Position numbers and translations under genes: made by a program
The notes under the pieces: generated by a model
What the model saw: only the letters and a program-made list of their open reading frames with translations
Databases searched by the model: none
What the model was told of the DNA's origin: nothing
Assembly: GCA_020440825.1 (NCBI GenBank)
Contig: JAGRNJ010000012.1
Coordinates: 1-64,000 of the forward strand
Length of the DNA stretch: 64,000 bases
Source of the DNA: Leptospiraceae bacterium
GTDB taxonomy: Bacteria > Spirochaetota > Leptospiria > Turneriellales > Turneriellaceae
Reading direction: 5' to 3'
Shown here: positions 8,201 through 17,897 of the stretch, piece after piece
Position numbering within the stretch: position 1 is the stretch's first letter
How the letters are laid out: each line of letters starts with the position of its first letter

Positions 8201-9828
8201 GCGGTCAGTTGCCCGGCTTCAAGGTAGACTCTGTGATTGCCAAAGTGCGTCACAGCACACCGGGCGTTACCTTAATCTCTCCCCCGCCACACCATGACAT
8301 TTATTCGATCGAAGATTTGAAACAGTTGATCTTTGACCTCAAGAATATTAACCCTAAAGCAAGAATCAGTGTAAAACTGGTTTCTGAGGTAGGGGTTGGT
8401 ACGGTTGCAGCCGGCGTTGCAAAAGCCCATGCCGATCATATTCTTATCTCAGGACATGATGGCGGCACAGGTGCCTCACCGATCAGTTCTATTCAATATG
8501 CCGGGTCTCCCTGGGAGCTGGGTTTATCTGAAACCCACCAGACCCTGGTCTTAAATGGTCTGCGTGACCGGGTCTATGTACAGGCCGACGGACAAATGAA
8601 AACCGGACGGGATGTAGTTGTAGCTGCACTATTGGGGGCAGAAGAATTCGGCTTCTCGACCGCACCTTTAGTTACCATGGGCTGCATTATGATGCGTAAA
8701 TGCCATCTTAATACCTGCCCGGTAGGAATTGCAACACAAGACAAAGAACTGCGGGCAAAGTTTAATGGTATGCCTGAATATGTGGTCAACTTTATGTTTT
8801 TTGTGGCAGAAGAAGTACGGGAATACATGGCATTGATGGGTTTTAAGACCATGAATGAAATGATAGGCCAGGCCGATCGTCTGCGACCTGCAGTTCCGAA
8901 AACGCATTGGAAAGCCCGCGGCCTCGATTTCAGCCGAATGATCGTTAAACCTGAACCACTGTTCGGCACAGCTCTTTATCGGCAGAAAGACCAGCAACAT
9001 GGAATTGAGACACAGCTTGATCACAAACTGATCGAAAAAGCAAAACCTGCCATTGAAAATGGAACACAGGTCACCATAGATATCCCGGTTAAAAATACTA
9101 ACCGCAGCGTTGGCGCACTGCTCTCTGGAGAAGTTGCTAAAAAATATGGCAATGAAGGTCTGCCACATGGAACAATCAAAGTAAACATGACCGGTACGGC
9201 GGGACAAAGCTTTGGTGTTTTTCTCGCAAAAGGCATAGATCTGTCTTTGACCGGGCTCTCAAATGATTATACCGGTAAAGGACTCTCTGGCGGGCGGTTA
9301 ATTGTACGCGCACCTGAAGAAGCGACCTATGATCCTGCCAAGAATATCATCATCGGCAATACCTGTCTTTATGGTGCAACTCTTGGTGAGGCCTACTTCA
9401 ATGGTCTGGCAGGCGAACGGTTTGCTGTAAGAAACTCAGGAGCGAATGCAGTTATTGAAGGCGTCGGAGACCATGGCTGTGAATACATGACCGGTGGCCG
9501 GGTTGTAGTCTTGGGCCCGGTAGGTCGAAACTTTGCAGCCGGAATGTCAGGCGGAATTGCATACGTCTGGGATCCCGAAGAAAAGTTTGAAAAATATGTA
9601 AACCGGGAAATGGTAGAAATTGAAGACATGGTCGAAGAGAAAGATATCGAAGAGCTGAAAATTCTTATCGAAAATCATGTAACTCACACAGGTTCAAAAA
9701 GAGGCGCGTTTATTCTCAGCAATTGGGATAAACAGATTAAAAACTTCTTGAAAATCATTCCGGGCGAGTACAAGAAAGCACTCGCAAGACTCGCAGAAGA
9801 GTCGTCATCTTTGGCAGAGGCAGGCTAA
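5275..9828 (+). CDS. gltB: Glutamate synthase (NADPH) large subunit
   Basis: 1517 residues, the normal length for bacterial GltB. It makes two glutamates from glutamine and 2-oxoglutarate. Cys30 (HDACGVGF) is the expected N-terminal nucleophile of the class II glutaminase after removal of a 29-residue propeptide. The central FMN-binding barrel includes '[10 protein letters not shown]' and '[10 protein letters not shown]'. The 3Fe-4S ligands are in '[17 protein letters not shown]' (C-x5-C-x4-C) near residue 1140. The C-terminal GXGXG beta-helix domain is present ([18 protein letters not shown]). GAGGTG before ATG 5275 fixes the start. gltD begins two bases after the stop, so the two subunits are translated together. 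Confidence 0.98.
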   Translation: MRTTTHDSTTPTQFPEKIGMYDSSFEHDACGVGFIVDIKGRKSHKILQMGIQALDNIEHRGAVGADPETGDGAGLLIQMPDAFFRKVTKPLGIELPAPGRYGVGFHFLPSNAAARKQIEGIIQKIIIDEGFDLLGFRDVPVDNSVPGKGAQVNLPVMKQSFIAAPSDLKDDDFERKLYVIRRVIDLRVRSELKLGRNSYYVPSFSSKTIVYKGMLLAKQVPLFFKDLSDPDMVTALCMIHMRFSTNTFPTWDLAHPFRMIAHNGEINTLRGNINWMKTREAVMSSPLFGPDLKRMLPVVMEGQSDSATFDTVLELLVMSGRSLPHAIMMMIPEAWSKNDLMDPERKAFYEYHATMMEPWDGPAAVSFTDGNVIGATLDRNGLRPARYLVTKDDLVIMASEAGVLDVPAENIAVSGKLEPGKMFLIDLSKGRIVDDEEVKKEIISSQPYGKWLEKNIIRMDELPDPEFVHEADHDTIFERQKAFAYTKEDLTTVLRPMAIDGAEATGSMGTDAALAVLSELPQLLFRYFKQLFAQVTNPPIDAIREELVMELTTYIGPEQNLLAETPEHAHRIELPHPVLSNKDLEKLRNIAQGHFNSITIPILFDPGKKHDMRNQLDRICSEAADAVRNGTNLIILSDRGISEEQAAIPSLLAVSGLHHYLIRAGLRTKTGLVIESGEPREVHHFALLMGYGANAINPYLAYETLSDMYRTGFLPEINSEKDLEKNYRKAIAKGMFKIFSKMGISTLQSYCGAQIFEVIGLDSEIVNHYFTGTSTRIEGLSLEMLEEETRRRHKDAYGKHRSASTLISGGLYHFRVDGEAHLWNPLSIAKLQQSTKENSLEKYKEYAKIINDQSKRRVTLRSLFEFDTAAKPLSLDEVEPAKEIVKRFATGAMSFGSISWEAHTNLAIAMNRIGGKSNTGEGGESADRFITLANGDSMRSAIKQVASGRFGVTAEYLVNADELQIKMAQGAKPGEGGQLPGFKVDSVIAKVRHSTPGVTLISPPPHHDIYSIEDLKQLIFDLKNINPKARISVKLVSEVGVGTVAAGVAKAHADHILISGHDGGTGASPISSIQYAGSPWELGLSETHQTLVLNGLRDRVYVQADGQMKTGRDVVVAALLGAEEFGFSTAPLVTMGCIMMRKCHLNTCPVGIATQDKELRAKFNGMPEYVVNFMFFVAEEVREYMALMGFKTMNEMIGQADRLRPAVPKTHWKARGLDFSRMIVKPEPLFGTALYRQKDQQHGIETQLDHKLIEKAKPAIENGTQVTIDIPVKNTNRSVGALLSGEVAKKYGNEGLPHGTIKVNMTGTAGQSFGVFLAKGIDLSLTGLSNDYTGKGLSGGRLIVRAPEEATYDPAKNIIIGNTCLYGATLGEAYFNGLAGERFAVRNSGANAVIEGVGDHGCEYMTGGRVVVLGPVGRNFAAGMSGGIAYVWDPEEKFEKYVNREMVEIEDMVEEKDIEELKILIENHVTHTGSKRGAFILSNWDKQIKNFLKIIPGEYKKALARLAEESSSLAEAG

Positions 9829-9829
9829 C

Positions 9830-11272
9830 ATGGGTAAACCAACAGGATTCAAAGAATATCAACGGGCATCACTCAAGAGAGACCCGGTTGAGAAACGCTT
9901 AAAAAATTATAAAGAGTTTGAACACTCTTTTGACTCTGATGAGGCAAAAATTCAAGGCGCACGCTGTATGGATTGCGGAATTCCTTTTTGCCATGGTGAC
10001 ACCGGTTGCCCCGTTGATAATTTAATTCCAGAATGGAATGATCTGGTTTATCGGGGGCACATGCAAGAGGCAATTGAGAATCTGCACTCAACCAATAACT
10101 TTCCCGAATTTACCGGACGTCTTTGCCCGGCTCCCTGTGAGTCTGCCTGTGTTTTGGGAATCAATGAACCACCTGTCTCTATAAAAGCAATTGAGCGAAC
10201 CATTATCGATACGGCTTTTGAAAACGGCTGGGTTAAACCGAAACCACCCAAAGAATTGACCGGGAAAACCGTTGCAGTTGTGGGCAGTGGCCCTGCAGGT
10301 CTGGCCGCCGCCCAGCAATTGGCCCGATCTGGCCATCGTGTGACTCTGTACGAGAAAAATGATCGTATCGGCGGTCTATTGCGCTATGGAATTCCCGATT
10401 TTAAAATGGAAAAATGGCATATTGACCGGCGTATGGAACAGATGAAGGCCGAAGGTGTTATCTTCAAAACCAGTGTGAACATAGGTGTTGATATGCCGGT
10501 CAAAGATCTGGTCGATAAATTTGATGCAGTTGTTCTAGCCGGTGGTTCAGAGAAACCCAGAGATCTACCGATTCCCGGCCGTGAACTCAATGGCGTCTAT
10601 TTCGCGATGGAATTCTTAACCCGAAATAATAAAAATGTGGCGGGAGACAAAGTAGCAGATCTGATTTCAGCGAAAGGAAAAGATGTGATCGTCATCGGGG
10701 GCGGAGACACTGGCTCTGACTGTGTGGGCACGTCAAACCGGCATGGGGCAAAGTCAGTGACACAGCTCGAGATTTTTCCCATGCCACCGACTGAACGTCC
10801 GTCTTCAACCCCATGGCCATACTGGCCTGCCATTCTGCGTACCTCAAGCAGCCACCAGGAAGGGGCAGAGCGCAAATGGGCAGTCAATACCAAACGTTTT
10901 ATCGACAATGGTTCGGGTGCCGTGAAAGCAATTGAACTGGTCGAAGTTAAATTTGAAAACGGTCAGTTCATTGAGATTGAAGGCTCTGCAAAAGAAATTC
11001 CGGCTGATCTGGTGTTACTGGCCATGGGCTTTGTACATCCCGTACATGAAGGGCTGTTGAAACAGATACAGGACATGGGAGCAGAACTAGATTCCCGCGG
11101 CAATGTTAAAGCCGAGTATGGGGATCATGCAAATGCCCACCGCACAAAAATAGACAAAGTATTTGTGGCAGGAGATATGCGACGAGGTCAATCGCTTATC
11201 GTTTGGGCAATCGCAGAAGGTCGTAAAGCTGCAAACTCTGTAAATGCATTTCTGGGAGTTACCGTAAACTAA
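9830..11272 (+). CDS. gltD: Glutamate synthase (NADPH) small subunit
   Basis: 480 residues, typical GltD. It passes electrons from NADPH through FAD and 4Fe-4S centres to GltB. The N-terminal iron-sulfur Cys sets are visible: '[19 protein letters not shown]' at about residue 47, and '[12 protein letters not shown]' at about 97. The FAD fold begins at '[14 protein letters not shown]', and the NADPH site has '[16 protein letters not shown]'. The C-terminal '[22 protein letters not shown]' is the conserved second FAD contact. It directly follows gltB. Confidence 0.98.
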   Translation: MGKPTGFKEYQRASLKRDPVEKRLKNYKEFEHSFDSDEAKIQGARCMDCGIPFCHGDTGCPVDNLIPEWNDLVYRGHMQEAIENLHSTNNFPEFTGRLCPAPCESACVLGINEPPVSIKAIERTIIDTAFENGWVKPKPPKELTGKTVAVVGSGPAGLAAAQQLARSGHRVTLYEKNDRIGGLLRYGIPDFKMEKWHIDRRMEQMKAEGVIFKTSVNIGVDMPVKDLVDKFDAVVLAGGSEKPRDLPIPGRELNGVYFAMEFLTRNNKNVAGDKVADLISAKGKDVIVIGGGDTGSDCVGTSNRHGAKSVTQLEIFPMPPTERPSSTPWPYWPAILRTSSSHQEGAERKWAVNTKRFIDNGSGAVKAIELVEVKFENGQFIEIEGSAKEIPADLVLLAMGFVHPVHEGLLKQIQDMGAELDSRGNVKAEYGDHANAHRTKIDKVFVAGDMRRGQSLIVWAIAEGRKAANSVNAFLGVTVN

Positions 11273-11282
11273 TTTACGTAAC
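11258..11282. terminator. Hairpin between gltD and the convergent pseudouridine synthase gene
   Basis: GTTAC-c-GTAAA pairs with TTTAC-GTAAC with one bulged C and a four-base loop that covers the gltD stop codon. It sits in the 20-base gap between convergent stops. There is no long T run, so termination strength is uncertain. Confidence 0.4.
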
Positions 11283-11292
11283 AAAGTAGCTC

Positions 11293-12324
11293 TTAGTCTG
11301 CTTTTGACTTAAGGCCTTCCCAGAACTTGTGAAAGCGTTCTGGCAGGTCTATTCTGAAACTCACAGGTTTATCTGTCTCGGGGTGCGTAAACCCCAGCTG
11401 TATTGCGGCAAGTGCCATCTTGCATTCATGCAAAGCAGCCAGTTTTCTCTTTCCGGTATTGAATCTTTTTGCCAGTCTGCGCTCATCACCATACATACTG
11501 TCACCTGCAACGGGATTTCCCAGAGCTGCAAATGTAGCACGTATCTGGTGAGTACGCCCGGTCTCGAGCTCAATCTCAAGCCAGGAGAAACTCGAGCGTT
11601 CGGCAATTACTTTGTAGCGCAAAGCTGCACTGCGTGCATTTTCTGGAATCATGTATAGCAGATCTTCTTCGGTCATCTGGCTCTCTTCAGTGAGGGCGGG
11701 GAATTCTTCAAAAAACATCTTTCTGCGTTCTTTCGGGTGGCGTCGAATGGTACCACTCACTCTTTTTTCAGGAGCCCGCAGCTCACCCCAGACGATTGCC
11801 GAGTAGATTTTTTTTACTGTTCTTTCTTGAAACTGGGCACTGAGTTTTGCATGAGCCCTGGCATTTTTGGCTATCACCATTACACCTTCTGTTTCACGAT
11901 CAAGCCTGTGCACAATACCAGGCCTGTCGGCAGCAAAACCCGGGGCCAGTTGTTTAAATGCTGCCAGAAGACCATGTACAAGAGTGTCATCTCCCGTACC
12001 TATACCCGGGTGAACCGTTATGCCCGGCGGTTTATGAATCACAGCAAGGCTGTTATCCTGAAAAAGAATCGGGAACTTTAAATCTCTTGGTTCCAGTTTG
12101 GCAGGCGGTGGTTCTTCGGGCAATTGAACCTGAATGATCCGGGGTTCTTTTACCTGCAGGGAAGATTTTACAAGAGGAAGGCCATCCGCCTTAACCGCCC
12201 CGCTCTCTATAAGCTTTTGAATTCTGGAACGGGAAAATTCTTCGCCCAGTTGCTCGGTCAAAAAATGATCGAGACGTACCCCGGGCGGCAATTCATAAGT
12301 ATTCAAGATAACATCATTCGGCAC
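11293..12324 (-). CDS. Large-subunit rRNA pseudouridine synthase, RluD family
   Basis: About 343 residues from a GTG at 12324 that overlaps the lspA stop by 11 bases. A TTG at 12306 is the alternative, and the frame is open further upstream inside lspA. An S4 RNA-binding domain comes first (GVRLDHFLTEQLG ... SRSRIQKLIESGAV). The catalytic domain follows with 'PGIVHRLDRETEGVMVIAKN', whose Asp in HRLDRET is the catalytic residue of the RluA/RluC/RluD group. 'ELETGRTHQIRATFAALGNPVAGDSMYG' is the matching C-terminal motif. It isomerizes uridines in 23S rRNA. Which site cannot be fixed from sequence alone. Confidence 0.9.
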   Translation of the reverse strand: MPNDVILNTYELPPGVRLDHFLTEQLGEEFSRSRIQKLIESGAVKADGLPLVKSSLQVKEPRIIQVQLPEEPPPAKLEPRDLKFPILFQDNSLAVIHKPPGITVHPGIGTGDDTLVHGLLAAFKQLAPGFAADRPGIVHRLDRETEGVMVIAKNARAHAKLSAQFQERTVKKIYSAIVWGELRAPEKRVSGTIRRHPKERRKMFFEEFPALTEESQMTEEDLLYMIPENARSAALRYKVIAERSSFSWLEIELETGRTHQIRATFAALGNPVAGDSMYGDERRLAKRFNTGKRKLAALHECKMALAAIQLGFTHPETDKPVSFRIDLPERFHKFWEGLKSKAD

Positions 12325-12850
12325 GGTCCCGCTCACGGGCAGCTTTCTCGATTTGAAAGAAGGCGATTGCCAGCAGTACAGCCCCCGTTGAAATAAAGGC
12401 ATCTGCAATATTGTATGTGGGCCAGCGTGCATTGCCAATGCCCATATCAATGAAGTCTACCACCCCATGGCGAAAGAATCGATCTGTAAAATTGCCAACT
12501 GCCCCACCCAGAATAAACGAGATTGCAAAATTAAAGGCAGTATTGCCGTCTTCTGTTTTGATATAGTAGAACAGAAGAAAGAGAATCGCAAAGCCGGTCA
12601 AAAATTGAAAGAACATTGCATTATTCTGCATGATGCCGAATACCCCGCCGGTATTATATACAAGTTGAAAGCGAAAAACATCTGAGACAATATTGATCAC
12701 CTGCCCGGAACTCAGTTCTTTTACCGCCCAGACTTTGGTAAAAAAATCTGCCACCCAGATGAGAGTGATAATGCTGATAAATCGCAGGGTTATTTTTTCT
12801 TTGATACTGGTTTTCAGATCTGCCATTGCCATGCTTGTTTTGGCAATCAT
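12314..12850 (-). CDS. lspA: Lipoprotein signal peptidase (signal peptidase II)
   Basis: 178 residues with four transmembrane helices. The two catalytic aspartates are in 'GNFTDRFFRHGVVDFIDMG' and 'YNIADAFI', matching the N-x-x-D-R and N-x-A-D motifs of LspA. It cleaves lipidated prolipoproteins before the modified Cys, which fits the many lipoproteins in this window. The first eight residues (MIAKTSMA) may be extra, since Met9 at 12826 is also a possible start. It is translationally linked to the pseudouridine synthase gene by overlap, a pairing common in bacteria. Confidence 0.93.
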   Translation of the reverse strand: MIAKTSMAMADLKTSIKEKITLRFISIITLIWVADFFTKVWAVKELSSGQVINIVSDVFRFQLVYNTGGVFGIMQNNAMFFQFLTGFAILFLLFYYIKTEDGNTAFNFAISFILGGAVGNFTDRFFRHGVVDFIDMGIGNARWPTYNIADAFISTGAVLLAIAFFQIEKAARERDRAE

Positions 12851-12877
12851 TTCACGTAGTCAACGATTTAATGCAAC

Positions 12878-13177
12878 TCATTGTCTGCCGCTTATTTCCC
12901 AACCCTGCTCTTTTGCAAGTGCCTCAAAACTTTTAAGCGAAAGCCAGTGTTTGACCCAGTATCGTACAGTTTCTTCTGCGTATGTAAGCCGCGTCTCTAC
13001 CTCAGGTGCCATAGATTCAACTTTGTGGTAATAATCGCCTTTTTGATTGTCAAACCCCCATTCATGGCGTTCAAGATTATAGCGATGATCACCCGTCATT
13101 TTTTTACCCTGACGCAACATTTGCATGACAGTATTGACTTCAAATTCTAACTGTTGTTCAGATTTTTGAGAATCCAT
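12878..13177 (-). CDS. Small hydrophilic protein, unknown function
   Basis: 99 residues, charged and mostly helical in appearance, with Trp/Tyr-rich stretches 'HEWGFDNQKGDYYHKVES' and 'VRYWVKHWLSLKSFEALAKEQGWEISG'. No domain recognised. It lies 27 bases upstream of lspA on the same strand and could share its transcript. No clear ribosome site is present. An overlapping plus-strand frame of 89 codons looks like its shadow because it is Phe/His/Cys-rich and lacks any motif. Real gene likely but not certain. Confidence 0.55.
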   Translation of the reverse strand: MDSQKSEQQLEFEVNTVMQMLRQGKKMTGDHRYNLERHEWGFDNQKGDYYHKVESMAPEVETRLTYAEETVRYWVKHWLSLKSFEALAKEQGWEISGRQ

Positions 13178-13365
13178 TGCAATTTTTATTTTTACTTTTA
13201 GTCTTACTGGTTGATTTTTAATCTGCGCTTTATCAGATTTCTCGTTGGCATCTGAATGTAAATTATTATTCGAGCGTGAAACCAGTAGAAAAATTCATCA
13301 TTCGTGAATAGTTACAATACCAAAGCCAGAAACTTGTCGACTCCTTTCAAAACCCCAAAGTCTGG

Positions 13366-13411
13366 TCGCCGAAAAAGAAGGCTGAAAGTATCTATACCAA
13401 TACCTCAGCCT
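13366..13411 (-). terminator. Terminator after the SDR-like gene
   Basis: AGGCTGA (13379-13385) pairs with TCAGCCT (13405-13411). A nested GTAT/ATAC pair lies inside the loop. Read on the minus strand, the stem is followed by CTTCTTTTTC. It lies about 46 bases past the stop at 13457. Confidence 0.6.
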
Positions 13412-13456
13412 GAAGGTTCTCTCTCTTGCGGCCGAAAAAAAGAAATGGCTCGGGCT

Positions 13457-14335
13457 CTAAACTTCAACCAAAGATGCCTGTAGACTTACTGAATCAGCCA
13501 ATTCAAAAGCCGGGCTATTTTCAATTAGAAACTCGGGTACATCTGGCAGGTCATGCTGCAACCATCTCGAACCACCGACAATATTGATTATCGGTGCAGT
13601 TTCTGGTGACAATGCAAGCTCGATCGCAGAGATCATGTCATTACTTGTAGTGGCTGAATACTCATTCTGCAGGTAATGAGCTAATTGCCTCTTCTCACAA
13701 GATTGTGCATAATGGGTAAAGTATTCGGGAAAACCCAGGCCCGATTCTTTCCAGCCTTGTCTTAATTCAGCGGCCCCTTCAAATGCATCTTTTCTGATGG
13801 CTCTTTGAATCATAATACAGATTCCGCGGATGGATTTACTGGGAAACAAGCCTGCCCGCACAATTCGAAAACGTTCCGGATTCTCAACAGCAATTTTCTC
13901 AATGGCATATTTCGCAAATGCCATGGAGCCATAGGCAGCCTTTAGAGAATCTAACCAGTAGAAACTGGAAAACCCAATATTACTAGATGTGTCAAGATCC
14001 TGCGCAAGCTCTATAAAAGGATTCACTGAAAATTGAAAACACTCTTCAACATCCCGAAGGCTGGCATCTCGAATCGGAGTGCCAACATTGCCAAAGGCCG
14101 GGCAAAAAATTAATGTATCTACTTTTGATTTCAGCTGGTCTTGAATTTGCAAAGCTGCCTTTGGCTTTGATAAATCAATGCCTGTGATCGTTTCATCTAC
14201 TTCTGGCATTGCTTCTGTGCGGGAAGTTGTCCCTATTATGTGAGCATGGGCATCCGCCTTGCGCACTGCGGCAATTGCCGAACTGCCCGCCACACTGGCC
14301 GAGCCTACAATCAGATATTTTTTATTCTCTTTCAT
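13457..14335 (-). CDS. NAD(P)-binding Rossmann-fold, SDR-like protein
   Basis: 292 residues with a strong AAGGAG site. The N-terminus 'KYLIVGSASVAGSSAIAAVRK' is a glycine-containing dinucleotide loop, although the pattern is looser than classical GxxxGxG. 'DTLIFCPAFGNVG' matches the NNAG-like strand, and 'AAYGSMAFAKYAIEKIA' occupies the Tyr/Lys catalytic helix region. The C-terminus is unlike common SDR enzymes. Substrate unknown. A palindromic site matching one at the TetR gene lies 105 bases upstream, so this is the probable regulated target of that repressor. Its own terminator makes it a single-gene unit. Confidence 0.7.
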   Translation of the reverse strand: MKENKKYLIVGSASVAGSSAIAAVRKADAHAHIIGTTSRTEAMPEVDETITGIDLSKPKAALQIQDQLKSKVDTLIFCPAFGNVGTPIRDASLRDVEECFQFSVNPFIELAQDLDTSSNIGFSSFYWLDSLKAAYGSMAFAKYAIEKIAVENPERFRIVRAGLFPSKSIRGICIMIQRAIRKDAFEGAAELRQGWKESGLGFPEYFTHYAQSCEKRQLAHYLQNEYSATTSNDMISAIELALSPETAPIINIVGGSRWLQHDLPDVPEFLIENSPAFELADSVSLQASLVEV

Positions 14336-14439
14336 TTTTTTCTCCTTGTTCCTCTCTTTTTTCTCTATAAATGAGTTTGTTTAATTGAGTACGGCTTTGG
14401 CGGATAGCCTGCATTGCCATATTCCGCACCTCGAATATG

Positions 14440-14471
14440 TGAATGAATGTTCATTCATTTATTGTTGTCAA
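14440..14471 (-). promoter_or_regulatory. TetR-type operator and promoter of the SDR-like gene
   Basis: TGAATGAA-TG-TTCATTCA (14440-14457) is a perfect 8-base inverted repeat. Its core, AATGA-N4-TCATT, is the same as that at 15173-15186. On the minus strand a TTGACA box (14471-14466) precedes it, so the operator covers the spacer and -10 area. Confidence 0.65.
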
Positions 14472-14566
14472 TTTTTTTATCAATGGCCATTGTAATAATA
14501 CTTCCCCCATAACTTTTTTAACCTGATGGCTCCCGTAGAGCTATTGTATTTGTTAAAATCTAAATT

Positions 14567-15160
14567 TCAGGAAATCTCCTGAACGGTAAATTTTCGTAAA
14601 AAGAATTCTGATAGAATTTCAATAGGGCGGGAACTGCGGGCAGATTTTGCCCTCAAGATCGCACCTTCAATGCTATTGAGAATAATCTCAGCCAGAGTGT
14701 TTGCATCTTCGTCTTGCGAGAGCTGCCCGTTTTCCTGCGCTTCTTTGAGGGCAGCAGCAATGTGACTTTGCACCCGTGAAAAAACTTTCTCTACCTGGCT
14801 GGCAAATTTATCGCTGACCCCCGACATTTCCTGAGAGAGATTCCCGGCGAAACAGCCCTGCGAGAACTGCATTGACTCGGTCATCTGTTTCATGCGCTCA
14901 AAAAATGCCGCAAAACGTGCCTTGGCCGACATGGTTCGATTGCGCAGAACTTCAAATACCCCTTTCTCCCACTGCTCAGCATAAGAATCAAGTACAGCAG
15001 AAATAAACTCTTCTTTATTTTTAAAATAATTATAGAAAGAACCCCGTAAAATAGCAGCTTTTTCAGATATATCTGCCATGCTGGTTCCATTAAAGCCACG
15101 AGTCGCAACCAGACCCAGACAATCTTGAATAATCTTTTCTCGAGTGGTCTTCGCCTGCAT
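14567..15160 (-). CDS. TetR/AcrR-family transcriptional repressor
   Basis: 197 residues. The N-terminal helix-turn-helix is typical: 'TREKIIQDCLGLVATRGFNGTSMADISEKAAILRGSFYNYFKNKEEF'. The recognition helix lies near 'RGSFYNYF' (residues ~35-45). The C-terminal ligand domain resembles the TetR_C types that end '...AIL.SKS.R' (AILRAKSARSS). It likely represses itself and the SDR-like gene downstream on the same strand, since both have the same inverted repeat at their promoters. The inducer is unknown. Confidence 0.9.
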   Translation of the reverse strand: MQAKTTREKIIQDCLGLVATRGFNGTSMADISEKAAILRGSFYNYFKNKEEFISAVLDSYAEQWEKGVFEVLRNRTMSAKARFAAFFERMKQMTESMQFSQGCFAGNLSQEMSGVSDKFASQVEKVFSRVQSHIAAALKEAQENGQLSQDEDANTLAEIILNSIEGAILRAKSARSSRPIEILSEFFLRKFTVQEIS

Positions 15161-15170
15161 TCCTCACTTA

Positions 15171-15193
15171 TGAATGACCGTTCATTTAGTCAA
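15171..15193 (-). promoter_or_regulatory. TetR-type operator and promoter at the repressor gene
   Basis: AATGA-CCGT-TCATT (15173-15186) is an inverted repeat 12 bases before the repressor start codon. TTGACT (15193-15188, minus strand) lies directly upstream, the same arrangement as at 14440-14471. This points to autoregulation. Confidence 0.6.
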
Positions 15194-15317
15194 GTTTTAA
15201 TTGGCTGTTTTCTAGTATACACTAATTTCAAGGCTAACGAAATGGAAGTTTGGGGGAGATCAACATTTTCTGGCATTTTCATTCAAGAGTTAATTTTTTC
15301 CAGAGAATTTTAAGTTT

Positions 15318-16019
15318 ATGAAATTGAAATTAAATAATAATTTTTTATGGGGCATTTTCATTCTTCTGTCAGGTGCACTGATTACTTTGTCATATTATCA
15401 TAAATTCTCGATGACTTTGACCGAAACTTTCGGATTTATTACAGGCGCATGGTGTGTTATCCTGGTTGTAAAACAGAACTTATGGAATTTCCCTATCGGA
15501 ATTTTGAATAATATTTTTTTTATTATCCTGTTTTATAAAGCCAGATTATTCGCAGATATGGGTCTGCAGTTTGTGTATATTCTGCTCGGTTTATTTGGCT
15601 GGTGGCAATGGCTTTTCGGAGGTAAGGCGGGCAGAAATACTCTACAGGTTTCCCGCTCGTCTGCGGGTGAGGCGTTGGTACTGGCAAATTCTGGAGCATT
15701 CGCTACTTACTTTCTGACATTATATCTGCAAAGTATTGATGGAGCTTCTCCTTTTCTCGATGCACTGACTACAGTCGGGAGTCTTATTGCACAGTATTTG
15801 TTGATTTTCAAACGTATTGAAAACTGGTTTGTGTGGATTAGCGTTGACATCGTGTATATTGGCCTGTATATTTCGCGGGATCTCTATCTCACATCATTTC
15901 TCTATGCCGTTTTTATCAGCTTATGTGTTTCGGGTCTGATTGCCTGGCGAAAGCAGCAGAAGGCATCATCCCGTGTACCTTCAGGTTCTGAGAAAAACTT
16001 TATCGAAGAAAAACCTTGA
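15318..16019 (+). CDS. pnuC: PnuC-family vitamin precursor transporter
   Basis: 233 residues with about seven transmembrane helices. The family marks are present: 'NLWNFPIGILNNIFF', 'ADMGLQFVYILLGLFGWWQWL' in two parts (ADMGLQFVYIL, GWWQWL), and 'ENWFVWISVDIVYIGLYI'. PnuC proteins carry nicotinamide riboside by facilitated diffusion. Relatives carry riboflavin or thiamine, and the substrate cannot be set by eye. No kinase gene or riboswitch is seen beside it. The gene is probably monocistronic, because a separate promoter lies at its stop codon. Confidence 0.88.
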   Translation: MKLKLNNNFLWGIFILLSGALITLSYYHKFSMTLTETFGFITGAWCVILVVKQNLWNFPIGILNNIFFIILFYKARLFADMGLQFVYILLGLFGWWQWLFGGKAGRNTLQVSRSSAGEALVLANSGAFATYFLTLYLQSIDGASPFLDALTTVGSLIAQYLLIFKRIENWFVWISVDIVYIGLYISRDLYLTSFLYAVFISLCVSGLIAWRKQQKASSRVPSGSEKNFIEEKP

Positions 16020-16045
16020 CACTTTGATAGATTCTCATTTACATT
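16016..16045 (+). promoter_or_regulatory. Promoter of the Ig-like lipoprotein gene (possibly leaderless)
   Basis: TTGACA (16016-16021) and TACATT (16040-16045) are spaced by 18 bases. The start codon is at 16052, about seven bases after the -10 box, and there is no clear ribosome site, so the mRNA may begin at the start codon. Confidence 0.55.
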
Positions 16046-16051
16046 AAGAAT

Positions 16052-17188
16052 ATGCTGAAACAGACAGTTTCAAGGTTACGTTTTCTATTATTCAGTACTC
16101 TGATTCTGTCAGCGAGCTGCCAACAGTTAAATATAGTTCAAGAATTAGACAACTATAAAAAATCAAAAGAAGGCCAGACAGGTTTTCGGGTTCTTTCAAC
16201 AGATCCTGTCAGTGGTACCCAAAATGTCGGGTTAAGTCCCATAGTCAGTGTCGTTTTCAGTGAGCCGGTAAATACCTCAACAGTCAATGCGAATGTTACA
16301 GTTCGTCTTGGCTCCTGCGCCTCGACCATTGTATCTGCCGGGTACAGCTCAACTTCTGCCGATTTTCGCACGATTGTTTTCAATCTCACTGCACTGGCAA
16401 ACTCTACCAGCTATGTAATCTGTGTAGAAGGCGGTCTTACTGCGACAAACGGCGAAACCATCGGTACAAAGCGCTATGAAGCAGTATTTACAACCCTGGG
16501 TACCGGGGTACCAACGATCACCAGTATTACTTCATCGACAACAGATGGAGTGTACAAAGCAGCCAATCTTATTACGATTCAAATGAATGTCAGTGAAGTA
16601 GTCAATGTTACTGGTGGTACTCCTTCTTTAATCTTAGACTCAGGTGCCAATGCCTTGTATGTTTCGGGCACGGGCACAACCACCCTTGTATTTGAATATA
16701 ACATCACTGTGGGGAATTCTTCTAATGATTTGAATGTAACTTCGATCAATATTCCGGGAGGGGCATTTATTCAAAACGCCTCGCTCAACAATTTAAGCCT
16801 GACATTACCGGCAGGCAATAATCTGGCAGATCTGAAAAATCTGCAGATCGATGCTGTTTTACCTGCGCCGACATCTATGAACTCACCGCAAACCGGAAAT
16901 GCGCAGGGCCCGAATGCGCCAATCACAATAACTCTGGTATATGATAATGAAACCAGTGTGAACGGTACCGGGGTGACAATTACTGTGGCACCTCTGACCT
17001 TAAATCTGGCATGCTCGCCAGCAGGAAATCAATTCAATTGTACTGGAAATCTCCCTGCAACAGGGGTCGGAAGCGGTACCCTTAGCACAGTTCAAATAAC
17101 TGCGGGTACCATCACAGATGCTGCAGGCAATAACGGCACTGCAACAACAGTACCGGGCACAATCGATATTCCATACAATGTACCATAG
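16052..17188 (+). CDS. Lipoprotein with bacterial Ig-like (Big_5-type) domain
   Basis: 378 residues. The signal peptide ends in lipobox LSASC (Cys23). Residues ~45-150 form a Big_5-type Ig-like unit: 'VLSTDPVSGTQNVGLSPIVSVVFSEPV', 'ADFRTIVFNLTALANSTSYVICVEGGL'. This is followed by repeats with 'GVYKAANLITIQMNVSEVV' and 'GPNAPITITLVYDNE', which resemble further beta-sandwich surface units. The whole mature part is Thr/Asn/Ser-rich with few charges, as in secreted surface proteins. A role in surface display or adhesion is inference. No enzyme motif. Confidence 0.85.
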   Translation: MLKQTVSRLRFLLFSTLILSASCQQLNIVQELDNYKKSKEGQTGFRVLSTDPVSGTQNVGLSPIVSVVFSEPVNTSTVNANVTVRLGSCASTIVSAGYSSTSADFRTIVFNLTALANSTSYVICVEGGLTATNGETIGTKRYEAVFTTLGTGVPTITSITSSTTDGVYKAANLITIQMNVSEVVNVTGGTPSLILDSGANALYVSGTGTTTLVFEYNITVGNSSNDLNVTSINIPGGAFIQNASLNNLSLTLPAGNNLADLKNLQIDAVLPAPTSMNSPQTGNAQGPNAPITITLVYDNETSVNGTGVTITVAPLTLNLACSPAGNQFNCTGNLPATGVGSGTLSTVQITAGTITDAAGNNGTATTVPGTIDIPYNVP

Positions 17189-17282
17189 AAAACTCGATAT
17201 TCCTAAAATGAATCTTTCGAAAAATGAATTACTGATACCTTGAGTAAACAATAATCCAACGAAAATTTCTGATCAATCGCGA

Positions 17283-17897
17283 TTAATCACTTTCTGTTGA
17301 AAGTAAAAATGTAACTTCGCAAATCACAGAATTAAAAATTATCAATGTAGTATCGATAACATCCTTAAAGAAATCATTCCAGTCGATTGAAGTTAAATAC
17401 ACGTCTAACGAATTTCTGTGATCGCCTTGCAACTCTAAAATCAATGATTCAGATAAAATCATTGCCTCTTCTCTATTCTGAATATTCTCGGAATACAAGC
17501 CTGCTTCGACCAGAATTCCAAACAACTGCTTTTTAAGCTCTTCGAGAGAGATCTTTTCAAGAGATTCCGGTATCGATTGAAACAATTCAGTATTTATTTC
17601 AAAAGGAAAGCTTTCAGATACCGATGTTATTTCCCAAAATTCCGGCCGAAAGACCAGATTATGCCAGTTATTCTGTGGCAAAACATTTACATCAGGATTA
17701 GATGATAAAAACTTAAAGCGAAATGCTGATGCCCTTCCCGTTTTCTCAAGGGCTGAATTAAGCCTTGATAAATATTCAATTAATATCTGTGATAGCGGGA
17801 CAGATTTGACCTTACACTGTTCCAGGTCAAACCTTGAGCTGTTTTCTTCTGAAGAGTTTACAGGCATATGATAGATATAGTCTGGCAGGAATTTCAA
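17283..17897 (-). CDS. Hypothetical acidic protein
   Basis: 204 residues from a TTG start. ATG at 17867 is an alternative that drops ten residues. The protein is soluble, acidic and helix-rich in its second half (ESLEKISLEELKKQLFGILVEAGL). No motif or family recognised. It is flanked by plus-strand genes on both sides, convergent with the Ig-like lipoprotein and divergent from the protease. Composition supports a coding gene. Function unknown. Confidence 0.6.
   Translation of the reverse strand: MKFLPDYIYHMPVNSSEENSSRFDLEQCKVKSVPLSQILIEYLSRLNSALEKTGRASAFRFKFLSSNPDVNVLPQNNWHNLVFRPEFWEITSVSESFPFEINTELFQSIPESLEKISLEELKKQLFGILVEAGLYSENIQNREEAMILSESLILELQGDHRNSLDVYLTSIDWNDFFKDVIDTTLIIFNSVICEVTFLLSTESD

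Noticed and set aside
8668-9207. 179-codon minus frame inside gltB
   Set aside because: Shadow of gltB: Cys/His/Phe-rich, no motif, and gltB is certain over this stretch.
12881-13150. 89-codon plus frame opposite the 99-residue protein
   Set aside because: Phe/Cys/His-rich with no motif. The minus frame has better composition and sits in line with lspA.
15125-15313. 62-codon plus frame upstream of pnuC
   Set aside because: It covers the TetR operator and promoter and has no motif.
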